A stretch of DNA of 60,819 nucleotides, from positions 1 to 60,819 of the forward strand of contig CAMNOS010000003.1 in assembly GCA_946546925.1 (NCBI GenBank), given 5' to 3'. Positions 10,464 to 19,752 of this stretch are shown one piece after another. Numbering within the stretch: position 1 is the first letter of the stretch; every line of letters starts with the position of its first letter. The notes beneath the pieces were generated by a model. That model was given only the letters and a program-made list of their open reading frames with translations. It was not told the DNA's origin and did no database searches. The translations under genes and the position numbers were made by a program. The stretch comes from an uncultured Butyrivibrio sp. Lineage in GTDB: Bacteria; Bacillota; Clostridia; Lachnospirales; Lachnospiraceae.

Positions 10464-11495
10464 TCAAAGTTTTTCAATTAGGGACTTAAAACCGTATCTG
10501 TTAAACTCTTCAAGAGCTTTTTCCCTGTCAAAAGAGATCCTGAAGTCATCAATGCTGTCCGGCACCGGATAATCCCTGTATATCTTCGCAAGCTCTTTTG
10601 ACAAAAGAGCCACATCCCTATAGGTAATAAGTGCCTTCATCGGGCTTCTGGAGATTCCAAGATCATCCTTCCACCTTGCTGCCAGCTCTTTTAACCCCTT
10701 GTCATCACCTGCGTTGTCAATTGCACTGTATATCTCCTCGACCGTTCCATACTCCTTAAGGAGCGGGATTGCAGCGCTGCTGACTCCCTTTACGCCGGGT
10801 ATGTTGTCGGACGCATCGCCCTGTATCCCCTTAAGGTCAGGTATCTGCTCGGGGCGGACTCCATACTCTTTAAGGCACAGATCCGGAGTCACTTCAAAAG
10901 CCTTATCGGGAAGAGGTGTAAGGTTTTTGTTCCATCCGAATTCTGCGCCATATTTATTCTGAAGCTCATCTGCGGTCTCCTGCTTGGTCTGAACAAGCCA
11001 CACTCTGGTGTTATCGCTCATAAGCTGCAGATAGTCGTGGTCCTTGGTGATTATGAAGGAAGGGATCTCTTTTTCAAATTTCTTAACGACACTTCCCACA
11101 ATGTCATCCGCCTCGTATCTGTCATCAGACATGACAACAAAGCCCATGGCCTTCAGCATGTTCTCCATGTTTGTAAACTGCTCTTTTAACGGCTCAGGCG
11201 TGTCCCCGCGGTTGCCCTTATACTCCTGGTACTTCTCCCTTCTGAAGGTGTCCCTCGTCCTGTCAAAGGCAAACATCATGTGGGTGGGCTTTAATTCCGC
11301 CATGATCTTGAGGATTGAGCGCATCATGCTGTACATGGCGTTGGTGTACTGTCCCTTGTCGTTGTGCATGATCTGGCTGTAGAGCTTTATCTTCTTCTCA
11401 GGATCCTTTTCAAATAAAAGAGCTTTCGGCAGATTGCCGTAGTAATTAGTCACCAGCATCGAACTGCCGTCTATCAGAATAAACTTATCTGCCAT
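10464..11495 (-). CDS. Stand-alone 5'-3' exonuclease (PolI-type FEN/PIN)
   Basis: LIDGSSMLVTNYYG, AFDRTRDTFRREKYQEYKGNR, DDRYEADDIVGS, GIQGDASDNIPGVKGVS motifs. Confidence 0.88.
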   Translation of the reverse strand: MADKFILIDGSSMLVTNYYGNLPKALLFEKDPEKKIKLYSQIMHNDKGQYTNAMYSMMRSILKIMAELKPTHMMFAFDRTRDTFRREKYQEYKGNRGDTPEPLKEQFTNMENMLKAMGFVVMSDDRYEADDIVGSVVKKFEKEIPSFIITKDHDYLQLMSDNTRVWLVQTKQETADELQNKYGAEFGWNKNLTPLPDKAFEVTPDLCLKEYGVRPEQIPDLKGIQGDASDNIPGVKGVSSAAIPLLKEYGTVEEIYSAIDNAGDDKGLKELAARWKDDLGISRSPMKALITYRDVALLSKELAKIYRDYPVPDSIDDFRISFDREKALEEFNRYGFKSLIEKL

Positions 11496-11590
11496 GATTC
11501 CTCCCGGATTCGTAAACTTATGACTGCCCGGGCTTATCTTACGATCATGCTCGGGCAGTCTTTTAATGTCATACCTTCGAAGCTATAGTG

Positions 11591-12229
11591 TCACTCAAAT
11601 ATGTCCTCGCCGAACCTCACTCTCGCATGAGCCTTGATGGCTTCCACGCACTTCTCAAAGCCAAGCTTGCTTGAGTCGATGCACAGATCGTAGTTCATGG
11701 CGTCGGTCCACTTCTGACCGGTGTGATGTTCATAGTAAGCTGCTCTGTATTTGTCCTCTTTAGCCATGAACTTCTCAAGTTCATCAAGAGGAAGACTCTT
11801 GACTTTGGCAGCCTGCTCAACGAGGAAATCGTGAGGAGCATGGACAAAAACGCTAAGCACATTGTCATAGTCTTTCAGCACAAAATCCGCTGCCCTACCA
11901 ACAATTACGCAGCTCGTCGTCTCAGCCAGCCTCTTTATCGACCTGGCCTGGAATGCAAAAAGATTGTCCTCAGAAGTAAAGTCCTTGCTACTTGGTCCAA
12001 TTATCTCGCCATTATACACCTTGACAGGGACCCTGAAAAAGCCGTTGTTCCTCATCTTCTCATCGGTCTCAAGGAAAAGGCCTTCGTTGATACCGCTGTC
12101 CTCAGAAGCAAGCTTAATGAGCTCGTGGTCATAATAGTGGATACCCAGGTCGTTCGCCAGCATCTCACCCACAGTCCTTCCGCCGCTTCCGTACTGCCTT
12201 GCTATTGTGATAACTATGTTTCGCTTCAT
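11591..12229 (-). CDS. Cytidylate kinase-like family protein
   Basis: MKRNIVITIARQYGSGGRTVGEMLA P-loop-like start, IVGRAADFVL; start placed at internal Met of the 11591-12250 ORF. Confidence 0.8.
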   Translation of the reverse strand: MKRNIVITIARQYGSGGRTVGEMLANDLGIHYYDHELIKLASEDSGINEGLFLETDEKMRNNGFFRVPVKVYNGEIIGPSSKDFTSEDNLFAFQARSIKRLAETTSCVIVGRAADFVLKDYDNVLSVFVHAPHDFLVEQAAKVKSLPLDELEKFMAKEDKYRAAYYEHHTGQKWTDAMNYDLCIDSSKLGFEKCVEAIKAHARVRFGEDIFE

Positions 12230-12258
12230 GATATGCCTCCTAGCCGCCAAATGTTCTT

Positions 12259-12969
12259 TTACTCACCGAGATAAGCTTTTCTGATCGCCTCATCGTTTAG
12301 AAGCTCTTTGGCGTCGCCCTCTTTAGCTATGGTACCTGTTTCAAGTACATAGGCCCTGTTTGCGATTGAAAGAGCCTTTCTGGCGTTCTGCTCCACAAGA
12401 AGGACAGTCACGCCGTCCTTGTTCACATCCTCAATGATACTGAATATCTCGTTGACAAATATCGGTGAAAGTCCCATAGATGGTTCATCCATAAGGATCA
12501 GATCGGGATGGGACATCAGCGCTCTACCCATAGCAAGCATCTGCTGCTCACCGCCCGAAAGAGTGCCTGCCAGCTGACTCTTTCTCTCTTCAAGCCTGGG
12601 AAACCTCCTGTAGACTCTTTGAAGTGTGGCCTCAAACTCTGCCTTGTCGTTTCTGGTATAGGCTCCCATCTTAAGGTTCTGCAGCACCGTCATCTCTGCA
12701 AAAACCCGTCTTCCCTCAGGCACCTGGGCCATTCCAAAGGTGACTATCTTATGACTTGGGAGTCTGGTCAGCTCGTGTCCCTTATAATTGATAGTGCCGC
12801 TGTCAGCGCTTATGAGCCCCGAAAGGGTGTGCAGGGTTGTTGTCTTGCCTGCTCCGTTGGCACCGATCAGCGCCACGATCTCCCCCTTGTTAACGTGAAA
12901 GGAGATCCCTTTGAGGGCCTGGATCACGCCGTAATATACACTTAAGTCTTTTACTTCCAAAATAGACAT
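12259..12969 (-). CDS. livF: Branched-chain amino acid ABC transporter ATP-binding protein
   Basis: Walker A GANGAGKTT, LSGGEQQMLAMGRALMSHPDLILMDEPSMGLSP. Confidence 0.93.
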   Translation of the reverse strand: MSILEVKDLSVYYGVIQALKGISFHVNKGEIVALIGANGAGKTTTLHTLSGLISADSGTINYKGHELTRLPSHKIVTFGMAQVPEGRRVFAEMTVLQNLKMGAYTRNDKAEFEATLQRVYRRFPRLEERKSQLAGTLSGGEQQMLAMGRALMSHPDLILMDEPSMGLSPIFVNEIFSIIEDVNKDGVTVLLVEQNARKALSIANRAYVLETGTIAKEGDAKELLNDEAIRKAYLGE

Positions 12970-13005
12970 ATTCTTACCTCGTAGTTTTTGATAGGGACAA
13001 GCCTT

Positions 13006-13770
13006 TTACTCGCCAAGATACGCAGTGATAACCTCAGGATTGGACAGCACCTCTTTAGTTTCGCCCTGGCACAGCACTCTTCCGAAGTTGAGCACCGTCA
13101 GCCTCTCACAGATACCGGAAACCAGCTTCATGTCATGCTCAATGAGCAGGATCGTCATATCAAACTCCCTGCGGACCAGTGCTATTGTGTCCATCAGCTC
13201 TTTGGTCTCATTTGGGTTCATTCCGGCAGCCGGTTCATCCAGAAGAAGAAGTTTGGGATTCGTTGCCATAGCCCTTGCTATCTCCAGCTTTCTCTGCTTA
13301 CCGTAAGGCAGGTTCGCCGCCAGTATATCCCTCTCACCGTCAAGGTCAAATACCTTCAGTAGTTTGGAGGCTTCAGCATCCATTTCTTTTTCGACGCTAA
13401 AATATCTTCCAACGTGAAGAATCCCCTCTAAAGCACTGTATTTGAATCGCTCCGAGAGCCCCACCTTGACGTTGTCTATAACACTCATATTCTTAAAGAG
13501 CCTGATATTCTGGAAGGTTCTTGCTATACCTGCATGATTTATCTCTATGGTGCTCTTCCTTGTTATGTCCTCTCCGTCAAGCCTTATGATGCCTTCGTTA
13601 GGCTTGTATACTCCGGTGAGCAGATTAAAGACCGTGGTCTTACCTGCGCCGTTGGGTCCTATAAGTCCATAGAGCTCACCTTTATTGATCGTTATGTTGA
13701 AATTGTCCACTGCCCTCAGTCCGCCAAAAGAGATGCTGAGGTTATTTACATCAAGAAGTGCCATGCTCAC
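13006..13770 (-). CDS. livG: Branched-chain amino acid ABC transporter ATP-binding protein
   Basis: GPNGAGKTTVFNLLTG, ARTFQNIRLF, LLLDEPAAGMNP, C-terminal YLGE. Confidence 0.93.
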   Translation of the reverse strand: MSMALLDVNNLSISFGGLRAVDNFNITINKGELYGLIGPNGAGKTTVFNLLTGVYKPNEGIIRLDGEDITRKSTIEINHAGIARTFQNIRLFKNMSVIDNVKVGLSERFKYSALEGILHVGRYFSVEKEMDAEASKLLKVFDLDGERDILAANLPYGKQRKLEIARAMATNPKLLLLDEPAAGMNPNETKELMDTIALVRREFDMTILLIEHDMKLVSGICERLTVLNFGRVLCQGETKEVLSNPEVITAYLGE

Positions 13771-14816
13771 GCCTCCTTTGTCAGTTTAAGGTTCATGCGG
13801 CCGAAAGTTCTTTTACGCCACTCTATGATCTTCGGTGACCAGTTCACGATCATCATCACAATAAGTACTATTGAATAGATGAGCATTCTGTAGGTGTTGA
13901 GACCTCTTAAGAGCTCCGGCAGAAGGTACAGTATGCATGCTGCAATGACGCTGCCCCTGATATTGCCTATGCCGCCCAGTACTACGTAAACCAGTATCAT
14001 TATGGATGCATTGTAGCCAAAGTACTGGCTGGACGCCGTAAGTGTCGTGATGTTATGTGAAAAAAGAACACCTGCAGCCCCGGCGATCGCCGCAGAAATG
14101 GTAAATGCCATCATCTTGTAGCCTGTGATGTTGATGCCGGTTGCCTCTGCCGCGATGTTATTGTCGCGGATCGCCATTATCGCACGTCCGTCCCTTGAAC
14201 CAACCAGGTTCTGAACAACAAAGAGAGTTATCAGAAGCACCACGATCCCCACTGTGAAATTGGCATTGTGAGGTGTTCCGGTGATGCCCATCGCACCGTT
14301 GACGATAATGTCGCCGTCCTTGTCCATGCCCATCTCCATGGCACTCTTCATGGAAAAGTGAAGTCCCTTGGAATCAATGCCTATATAAAAAGAATTGATC
14401 ACGTTCTTGATTATCTCGCCAAAAGCCAGGGTTACAATCGCCAGATAGTCTCCTTTCAGACGAAGAACCGGGATTCCGATAAGAAATCCGAACAGCGCCG
14501 CAAAAGCTATGCCGATTATAAACGCAAGAATAAATCTCGGCACAGTGGGGATACTCATCTCGGTTGCCCTTGAAAAGAAAGCACTTGTAAATGCTCCGAT
14601 ACACATAAAGCCGCAGTGTCCGATAGAGAGCTCACCAAGTATACCGACGCAGAGGTTGAGCGCCACAGCTATTACAGCATAATAGGTCAGGGGAACAAGA
14701 AGTCCCTTCATGTGGCTAGACAGGTTTCCTGTCAGTATCATGATCTCTACGATGATATAGAATGCGATCACGATTGCGTATGTTATAAGATTGTTTTTGG
14801 TCTGCTTTTTGTTCAT
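13767..14816 (-). CDS. livM: Branched-chain amino acid ABC transporter permease
   Basis: Multi-TM; LSIGHCGFMCIGAFTSA, RLKGDYLAIVTLAFGEI; overlaps livG start. Confidence 0.92.
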   Translation of the reverse strand: MNKKQTKNNLITYAIVIAFYIIVEIMILTGNLSSHMKGLLVPLTYYAVIAVALNLCVGILGELSIGHCGFMCIGAFTSAFFSRATEMSIPTVPRFILAFIIGIAFAALFGFLIGIPVLRLKGDYLAIVTLAFGEIIKNVINSFYIGIDSKGLHFSMKSAMEMGMDKDGDIIVNGAMGITGTPHNANFTVGIVVLLITLFVVQNLVGSRDGRAIMAIRDNNIAAEATGINITGYKMMAFTISAAIAGAAGVLFSHNITTLTASSQYFGYNASIMILVYVVLGGIGNIRGSVIAACILYLLPELLRGLNTYRMLIYSIVLIVMMIVNWSPKIIEWRKRTFGRMNLKLTKEA

Positions 14817-14832
14817 GTCTTTTCCCCTAAAT

Positions 14833-14915
14833 TAATATGTACAGGCACGATCACTCCGTAATCCTGCCCTATCGGCAGGAACCATTCCAAACCATGACTT
14901 CGTCATGATGGTTCC
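14833..14915. repeat. REP-like intergenic palindromic element, copy A
   Basis: TAATATGTACAGGCACGATCACT...GGAACCATtccaaaCCATGACttcGTCATGatGGTTCC; a related copy is at 50365-50405. Confidence 0.6.
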
Positions 14916-14919
14916 GTTC

Positions 14920-15804
14920 TCAAACCTTCTCTACCATCTGCCTGCCAAGAATTCCGGTGGGCTTAACCAGAAGAACCACAACCAGGATTCCGAATACGAT
15001 GGCATCCGAAAGTTGGGAAGAAATGTAGGTCTTGGAGAGGATCTCAACGATTCCCAGAACCATTCCTCCGATCATGGCTCCCGGAATCGAACCGATGCCT
15101 CCGAGAACCGCTGCCACAAAGGCCTTGATTCCGGGCATGGCTCCCGTGTATGGTGAGAGCGACGGATACGCCGAGCAAAGCAGGGCTCCCGCTACAGCAG
15201 CAAGTGAAGAACCTATAGCAAAGGTAAGCGCTATCGTGCGGTTGACGTTGATACCCATAAGCGCTGCAGCTCCCTTGTCTTCTGACGCTGCAAGCATTGC
15301 CTGTCCCTGTTTGGTTTTATTGATGAAAAGCTGGAGCGCAATAAGGATAACGACACTCACAAGAATAGTCACTATTGTCACGCCCTGTATCTTGAGCTGC
15401 CCACCTGCAAAGGACACGCCCTCCCAGGTTATGACTGACGAAAAAGACTTGATATCCGCTCCATAGATAAGTAGGGCAATGTTCTCCAAAAGATAGCTCA
15501 CGCCGATAGCAGTGATAAGAACCGCAAGTGGAGATGCCGCACCTCGAAGGGGTCTGTAAGCCACAAACTCAGTGGTAACACCAAGGATTGTACACAGCAC
15601 CACAGCCACAATTATACCGATAACCGAATTGCCTGAAAGAGCTGCACTTACCGAAAAGATAATGTAGCATCCCACCATTATGAAATCTCCGTGAGCAAAG
15701 TTCAGCATCTTGGCAATTCCATAAACCATGGTATATCCCAGGGCAATTATGGCATATATGCTCCCCAGACTCAGTCCATTAATGAGATAGGTCAAAAAAC
15801 TCAT
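14920..15804 (-). CDS. livH: Branched-chain amino acid ABC transporter permease
   Basis: LINGLSLGSIYAIIALGYTMVYGIAKMLNFAHGDF is diagnostic for LivH. Confidence 0.94.
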   Translation of the reverse strand: MSFLTYLINGLSLGSIYAIIALGYTMVYGIAKMLNFAHGDFIMVGCYIIFSVSAALSGNSVIGIIVAVVLCTILGVTTEFVAYRPLRGAASPLAVLITAIGVSYLLENIALLIYGADIKSFSSVITWEGVSFAGGQLKIQGVTIVTILVSVVILIALQLFINKTKQGQAMLAASEDKGAAALMGINVNRTIALTFAIGSSLAAVAGALLCSAYPSLSPYTGAMPGIKAFVAAVLGGIGSIPGAMIGGMVLGIVEILSKTYISSQLSDAIVFGILVVVLLVKPTGILGRQMVEKV

Positions 15805-15991
15805 CCCGCACCTCCGAAAGATTAAATCATCTGTTTATATTTATGATATACGAAGTGCTCTGTTGCATGCAACTGTCGTACTATCACTTTGGCACATCTT
15901 GGTCGCATCTGCGCCATAAATATGCGAAGGCGAGGGATACCTGTGACAGCATCCCTCGCTGTAAAAAAGTCTTATTGGCAAAAGCTCTTTA

Positions 15992-17170
15992 TCAGTCAGC
16001 TGATACGTAAGCACCATTCTTGATGATTACAGCCTTAGGCTCCTTGTTGGGCTCACCTGAAGCATCCCAGGTCATCTTTGCTGATGTAAGCCCCTTGGTC
16101 TCGATCTGAGTCATAGCCCCTTTAAGAGCCTCACACAGATCAGATACTGACATATCAGGTGTAGCACCTGCCTTCTCGATTGCCGCCTTGATGATATATA
16201 CTGCATCATAAGCATCAGCAGCAAACTGGTTCGGTGTCTCACCATATTTCTCATTGTATTTCTTAACGAAGTTAACTGTAAGATCATCTGTAGCATCAGC
16301 TGCGAAAGGTGTAAGAAGCATTACGCCCTCAGCAAGTGCTGTATCAAAGTTCTCAACAGAAAGGATTCCATCCATACCGTCAACGCCGAAGAATGTTGGT
16401 GCATATCCCATGGTGTTGGCCTGTGTAAGGATAAGAGATGCATCTGAATAGTAGATAGGAAGAAATACCAGATCAGCGCCTGCATCCTTAGCCTTCTGAA
16501 GCTGCACAGAGAAATCTGTGTTGTTGTCCTGTGTGTAAGCTTCAGCTGAAACAACTTCAAAATTCTTGCCCTCAGCCTCTTCTACGAACTTCTGATAGAT
16601 ACCTGAAGAGTAAACGTCTGAGTTGTCATAGATGATACCAACCTTAGTAGCAAGATTGTGATCATTGATGTACTGAGCAGAAGCAATACCCTGGTTGGGA
16701 TCTGAGAAGCATACTCGGAATGCGTTGTCATACTTAACACAATCCTCAGCAGAACCTGATGGTGTGAGCTGGAACATATTGTCCTCTTTAGTATACTCAG
16801 AAACTGCGATCGAGCATGCAGATGTTGTTGAACCAACAAGAAGCTGCATTCCCCAGTCCTTAAGTGTGTTGTATGCGTTTACTGATTTCTCAGCATTGAG
16901 CTCGTCATCCTCACTCTTGTACTCGATCTGAACGCCATTTATGCCACCTGCCTCATTGATCTCGTCAACAGCAATCTGAGCTCCGTTTACTACTGCGTTA
17001 CCATAAGCTGCAGCAGCACCTGTAAGAGGTCCGATGGCACCGATCTTGAATGTTCCGCTTCCTGAACCGCCTGTTGTTGCAGTTGCAGCGCCTTCACCAC
17101 AACCTGCAAGCATTGTAACCGACATTACGCAGGCAAGTGCAGCGCCGAGAACTCTTTTAACCTTCTTCAT
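15992..17170 (-). CDS. livK: Branched-chain amino acid ABC transporter substrate-binding lipoprotein
   Basis: Lipobox VTMLAGCG; GAIGPLTGAAAAYG, GINGVQIEYKSEDDELNAEKSVNAY; start placed at internal Met. Confidence 0.92.
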   Translation of the reverse strand: MKKVKRVLGAALACVMSVTMLAGCGEGAATATTGGSGSGTFKIGAIGPLTGAAAAYGNAVVNGAQIAVDEINEAGGINGVQIEYKSEDDELNAEKSVNAYNTLKDWGMQLLVGSTTSACSIAVSEYTKEDNMFQLTPSGSAEDCVKYDNAFRVCFSDPNQGIASAQYINDHNLATKVGIIYDNSDVYSSGIYQKFVEEAEGKNFEVVSAEAYTQDNNTDFSVQLQKAKDAGADLVFLPIYYSDASLILTQANTMGYAPTFFGVDGMDGILSVENFDTALAEGVMLLTPFAADATDDLTVNFVKKYNEKYGETPNQFAADAYDAVYIIKAAIEKAGATPDMSVSDLCEALKGAMTQIETKGLTSAKMTWDASGEPNKEPKAVIIKNGAYVSAD

Positions 17171-17320
17171 AAATTTGTCCTCCTCAAAATGTATATTTGT
17201 ATACAATGTATAGATTTAAGTTTAATTATTAATAGAAAAAAGTCAATACTTTAAAGCAAAAAAGTGTTTCCCGGACTACTAAAACCTCACTGTACTGTTA
17301 TCGCCTGATGCTAACAGCAC

Positions 17321-17371
17321 GTAAAAAGCGCAGTGCTGAAATGTGTTGCCACAATCAGATAACTGCGCTTC
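17321..17371 (-). terminator. Putative terminator for the minus-strand gene at 17457-18014
   Basis: AAGCGCAGT...ACTGCGCTT stem, followed by a T-run when read on the minus strand. Confidence 0.45.
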
Positions 17372-17456
17372 TTCTGTCTCTTAAATATCAGTCAGACAAG
17401 CATTCATCTGAATCCCTGTCATTGTAATTCAGGTCCCCTGACAACCGGTACAGGAA

Positions 17457-18014
17457 TCATCTGTAGTAATCGTTCTCAGCTTTCTGCAGGAGCTTGGCTG
17501 CCTGTATCTCATCATTGACATCAGACAAAAACTGATAGTTGTGGGGATCCGATATAAACTCAAGAAAATCTGAGGCTTCCTTGGTCGTGAGATTCTGTAT
17601 CTTGGTGAGATACTCAAAGATCTCCTCTCTGGTCTTGCCCTCATTGATTGCTCTGTCCACTATGTCAAACAAAACCATAAATCTGCGCATGCGCACGCGG
17701 GCATTTATCTGATGAAGTTCGATAAAAATGGAAGTCACGAAGATAATCGCAGAGGTAGAGAGAATCATGAAACCGACACCATAAATAGTAAGCCCCAATT
17801 TTAGATTAAGGACTCCTGCGGTCAGACCCGATATGGAAAACACCATCATGGAAGTAATAAGAATTACTAACCTTGCCTTGTTTCTGGTCTTATCTGTCAG
17901 CTCCATCAGCCGTACAGCCACTCCGAATACCACGTAAAAAACCAGTGAAAAGGCAATCCCCACATAAGCTATATTGAGCATGAAGTTCATCCCCCTATAC
18001 ATTAATTCTATCAA
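17457..18014 (-). CDS. Hypothetical membrane protein
   Basis: 185-aa ORF, several N-terminal TM segments, charged C-terminus. Confidence 0.7.
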   Translation of the reverse strand: MIELMYRGMNFMLNIAYVGIAFSLVFYVVFGVAVRLMELTDKTRNKARLVILITSMMVFSISGLTAGVLNLKLGLTIYGVGFMILSTSAIIFVTSIFIELHQINARVRMRRFMVLFDIVDRAINEGKTREEIFEYLTKIQNLTTKEASDFLEFISDPHNYQFLSDVNDEIQAAKLLQKAENDYYR

Positions 18015-18114
18015 TCATAATGCACAAATGCAATCTAGTAATAAACGTACATTTATGATCGTTTTCCCGTCTGAGTTTCAATATCAGGTCCTGTCCGTTG
18101 TCCCCCAACGCTGC

Positions 18115-18533
18115 ACATAGGTTGTCAGTTATTGTCAGACATCAAAAAGTAAGACGATAGCGGGTGTTTGTACCATATAGCAGATTTTGACATGATAGGG
18201 GACCAGTATTATTTTTATACCTGTGGGGGCTCAATTCAAAAAAGACTTCGTACAGTTACAAATATTAGATGGTGTCATTTTATATTGCGCACCATCTAAT
18301 AGTCCGCATATCCTTTTTGTACCATATAGATAGTTTCAGAGCGCTTTGCCCCCAAAATGTCTAGTCCTGGAGATGCTGCAGAAAATTCTGATTGATTTCA
18401 AATTGGGGGCTCATTACAAAAAAATCCCTATGGCGTACACTGCATTGTGTGCAATAGATCCATAGGGATTAAAGATTTGTATTTTTCAGTGGATTTTGTA
18501 ACTGTGAGAGGTGTTTTTTGAGATTGACCCCCA
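18115..18533 (+). repeat. Left copy of a ~420 bp structured inverted repeat
   Basis: Reverse complement of 23151-23585; about 258 bp around 18166-18423 identical by eye; contains two hairpin modules bounded by GGGGG/CCCCC. Confidence 0.92.
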
Positions 18534-18559
18534 AATCGCATTTTATGGATCTGAGAAGA

Positions 18560-19273
18560 TCACCCCACTCCGTGTGCCCGGTTATATCCGGTGCAGACAA
18601 GATTAGTATTGGTGATCAGTATGTGCCAGGCAATAAAAGGTCCGATGCCACATGCAAACTGGCCGAGAAGCATCCAGAGCAGGATTGTTGTACCATTCTC
18701 TGTTACGGTAAATCCGTATCTTCCTGCATTTACAGCAAGTCTGTTGCCAACCTTATAATACCAGTAGTAACAGTAAATTCCGCAGGTTACTATACTCAGA
18801 AGAAGAAATATCAAAAGTCCCGGGGTCTCTTCTCCGTCGCCATCGCAGGCGGTGTTGATGTCCCTGATGATCTGGTACATGAAGATATACCAGTAAATAC
18901 CACAAGTGATGATGCTGAGAACAATAAACATCAGAAGCGTCCTGTCGGTGCGCAGCGGCAATACACCGTAGGGCTGATTATATGTAAATCCGTTACCCGC
19001 ACCGCCTTTTGATGTGTAACTTCCTGAAAACGATCCGGCACCGCTGTTGCCTGAAAATGAACCATTATAGCCATTTCCTGAAAATGATCCATCAGAGCTG
19101 TTCCCCGAATAGGAGACGCCTGGATTTGGATCCGAAGAAGCGCCCTCATTACTCATATTTATCGTGTCATTATAGACAAATCCCTTTATATCCCCTGTAT
19201 CCACGGGAGTTCCGCAATTCGGGCAGTACTTCACTCCGTCTTCAATCTGTGTTCCACAATTACTACAAAACAT
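18560..19273 (-). CDS. Zinc-ribbon / DUF4234-like membrane protein
   Basis: MFCSNCGTQIEDGVKYCPNCGTP zinc ribbon; LLMFIVLSIITCGIYWYIFMYQIIRDIN DUF4234-like segments. Confidence 0.83.
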   Translation of the reverse strand: MFCSNCGTQIEDGVKYCPNCGTPVDTGDIKGFVYNDTINMSNEGASSDPNPGVSYSGNSSDGSFSGNGYNGSFSGNSGAGSFSGSYTSKGGAGNGFTYNQPYGVLPLRTDRTLLMFIVLSIITCGIYWYIFMYQIIRDINTACDGDGEETPGLLIFLLLSIVTCGIYCYYWYYKVGNRLAVNAGRYGFTVTENGTTILLWMLLGQFACGIGPFIAWHILITNTNLVCTGYNRAHGVG

Positions 19274-19310
19274 TATCCTTACTCCTCCAATATAATATCA
19301 GATCATTCAC

Positions 19311-19739
19311 TCAGGACTGCAAGCCAGACAGTCTTAAGATAAGTGAAATGATCCTGTAAATAAGACCTTCCTGCGGTCTGAATGCCACAACCGTGTCATC
19401 AGGGCCAAGGAGCCTTAACAGGTATATTATAGAGAAGAGCATTATCAAAGTAAACATCCAAATGTTGTAGACTTTCCCCGGGATCCCGGCTTTGCACATA
19501 TACACCACTAGCGCGGCAGCAGGCATAAGAAATAACGGATGATAATAAAATGCACCGGCAAAATCGAGCCGCAGCAACGCAAGCCAGGCTCTTGTCATGC
19601 CGCAGCCCGGGCATGAAACTCCGGTCACGAACCTGATCGGGCACCCGATTCCCGTAATATGAAAAGTGGCATAAACAAGCACTACCGCCAAAATGGCCGG
19701 CAGTGCATTTTTGATTTTCTGCAATTTGATATTCTCCAT
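19311..19739 (-). CDS. DUF2752 family membrane protein
   Basis: GCPIRFVTGVSCPGCGMTRAWLALLRLDFAGAFYYHPLF. Confidence 0.85.
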   Translation of the reverse strand: MENIKLQKIKNALPAILAVVLVYATFHITGIGCPIRFVTGVSCPGCGMTRAWLALLRLDFAGAFYYHPLFLMPAAALVVYMCKAGIPGKVYNIWMFTLIMLFSIIYLLRLLGPDDTVVAFRPQEGLIYRIISLILRLSGLQS

Positions 19740-19752
19740 ATAAAAGAATTTA

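Noticed and set aside
10464-11495. Truncated DNA polymerase I
   Set aside because: Stand-alone PolI-type 5'-3' exonucleases are a normal family; no remnant polymerase domain in flanks.
18100-18112. GTTGTCCCCCAAC as an extra copy of the G5 module
   Set aside because: A short simple palindrome lacking the flanking TCA/ACAGTTACAAA boxes; probably chance.
18115-18533. CRISPR array or tandem repeat array
   Set aside because: Internal repeats are few, of unequal spacing and palindromic; there are no regular 28-37 bp repeats with unique spacers and no cas genes.
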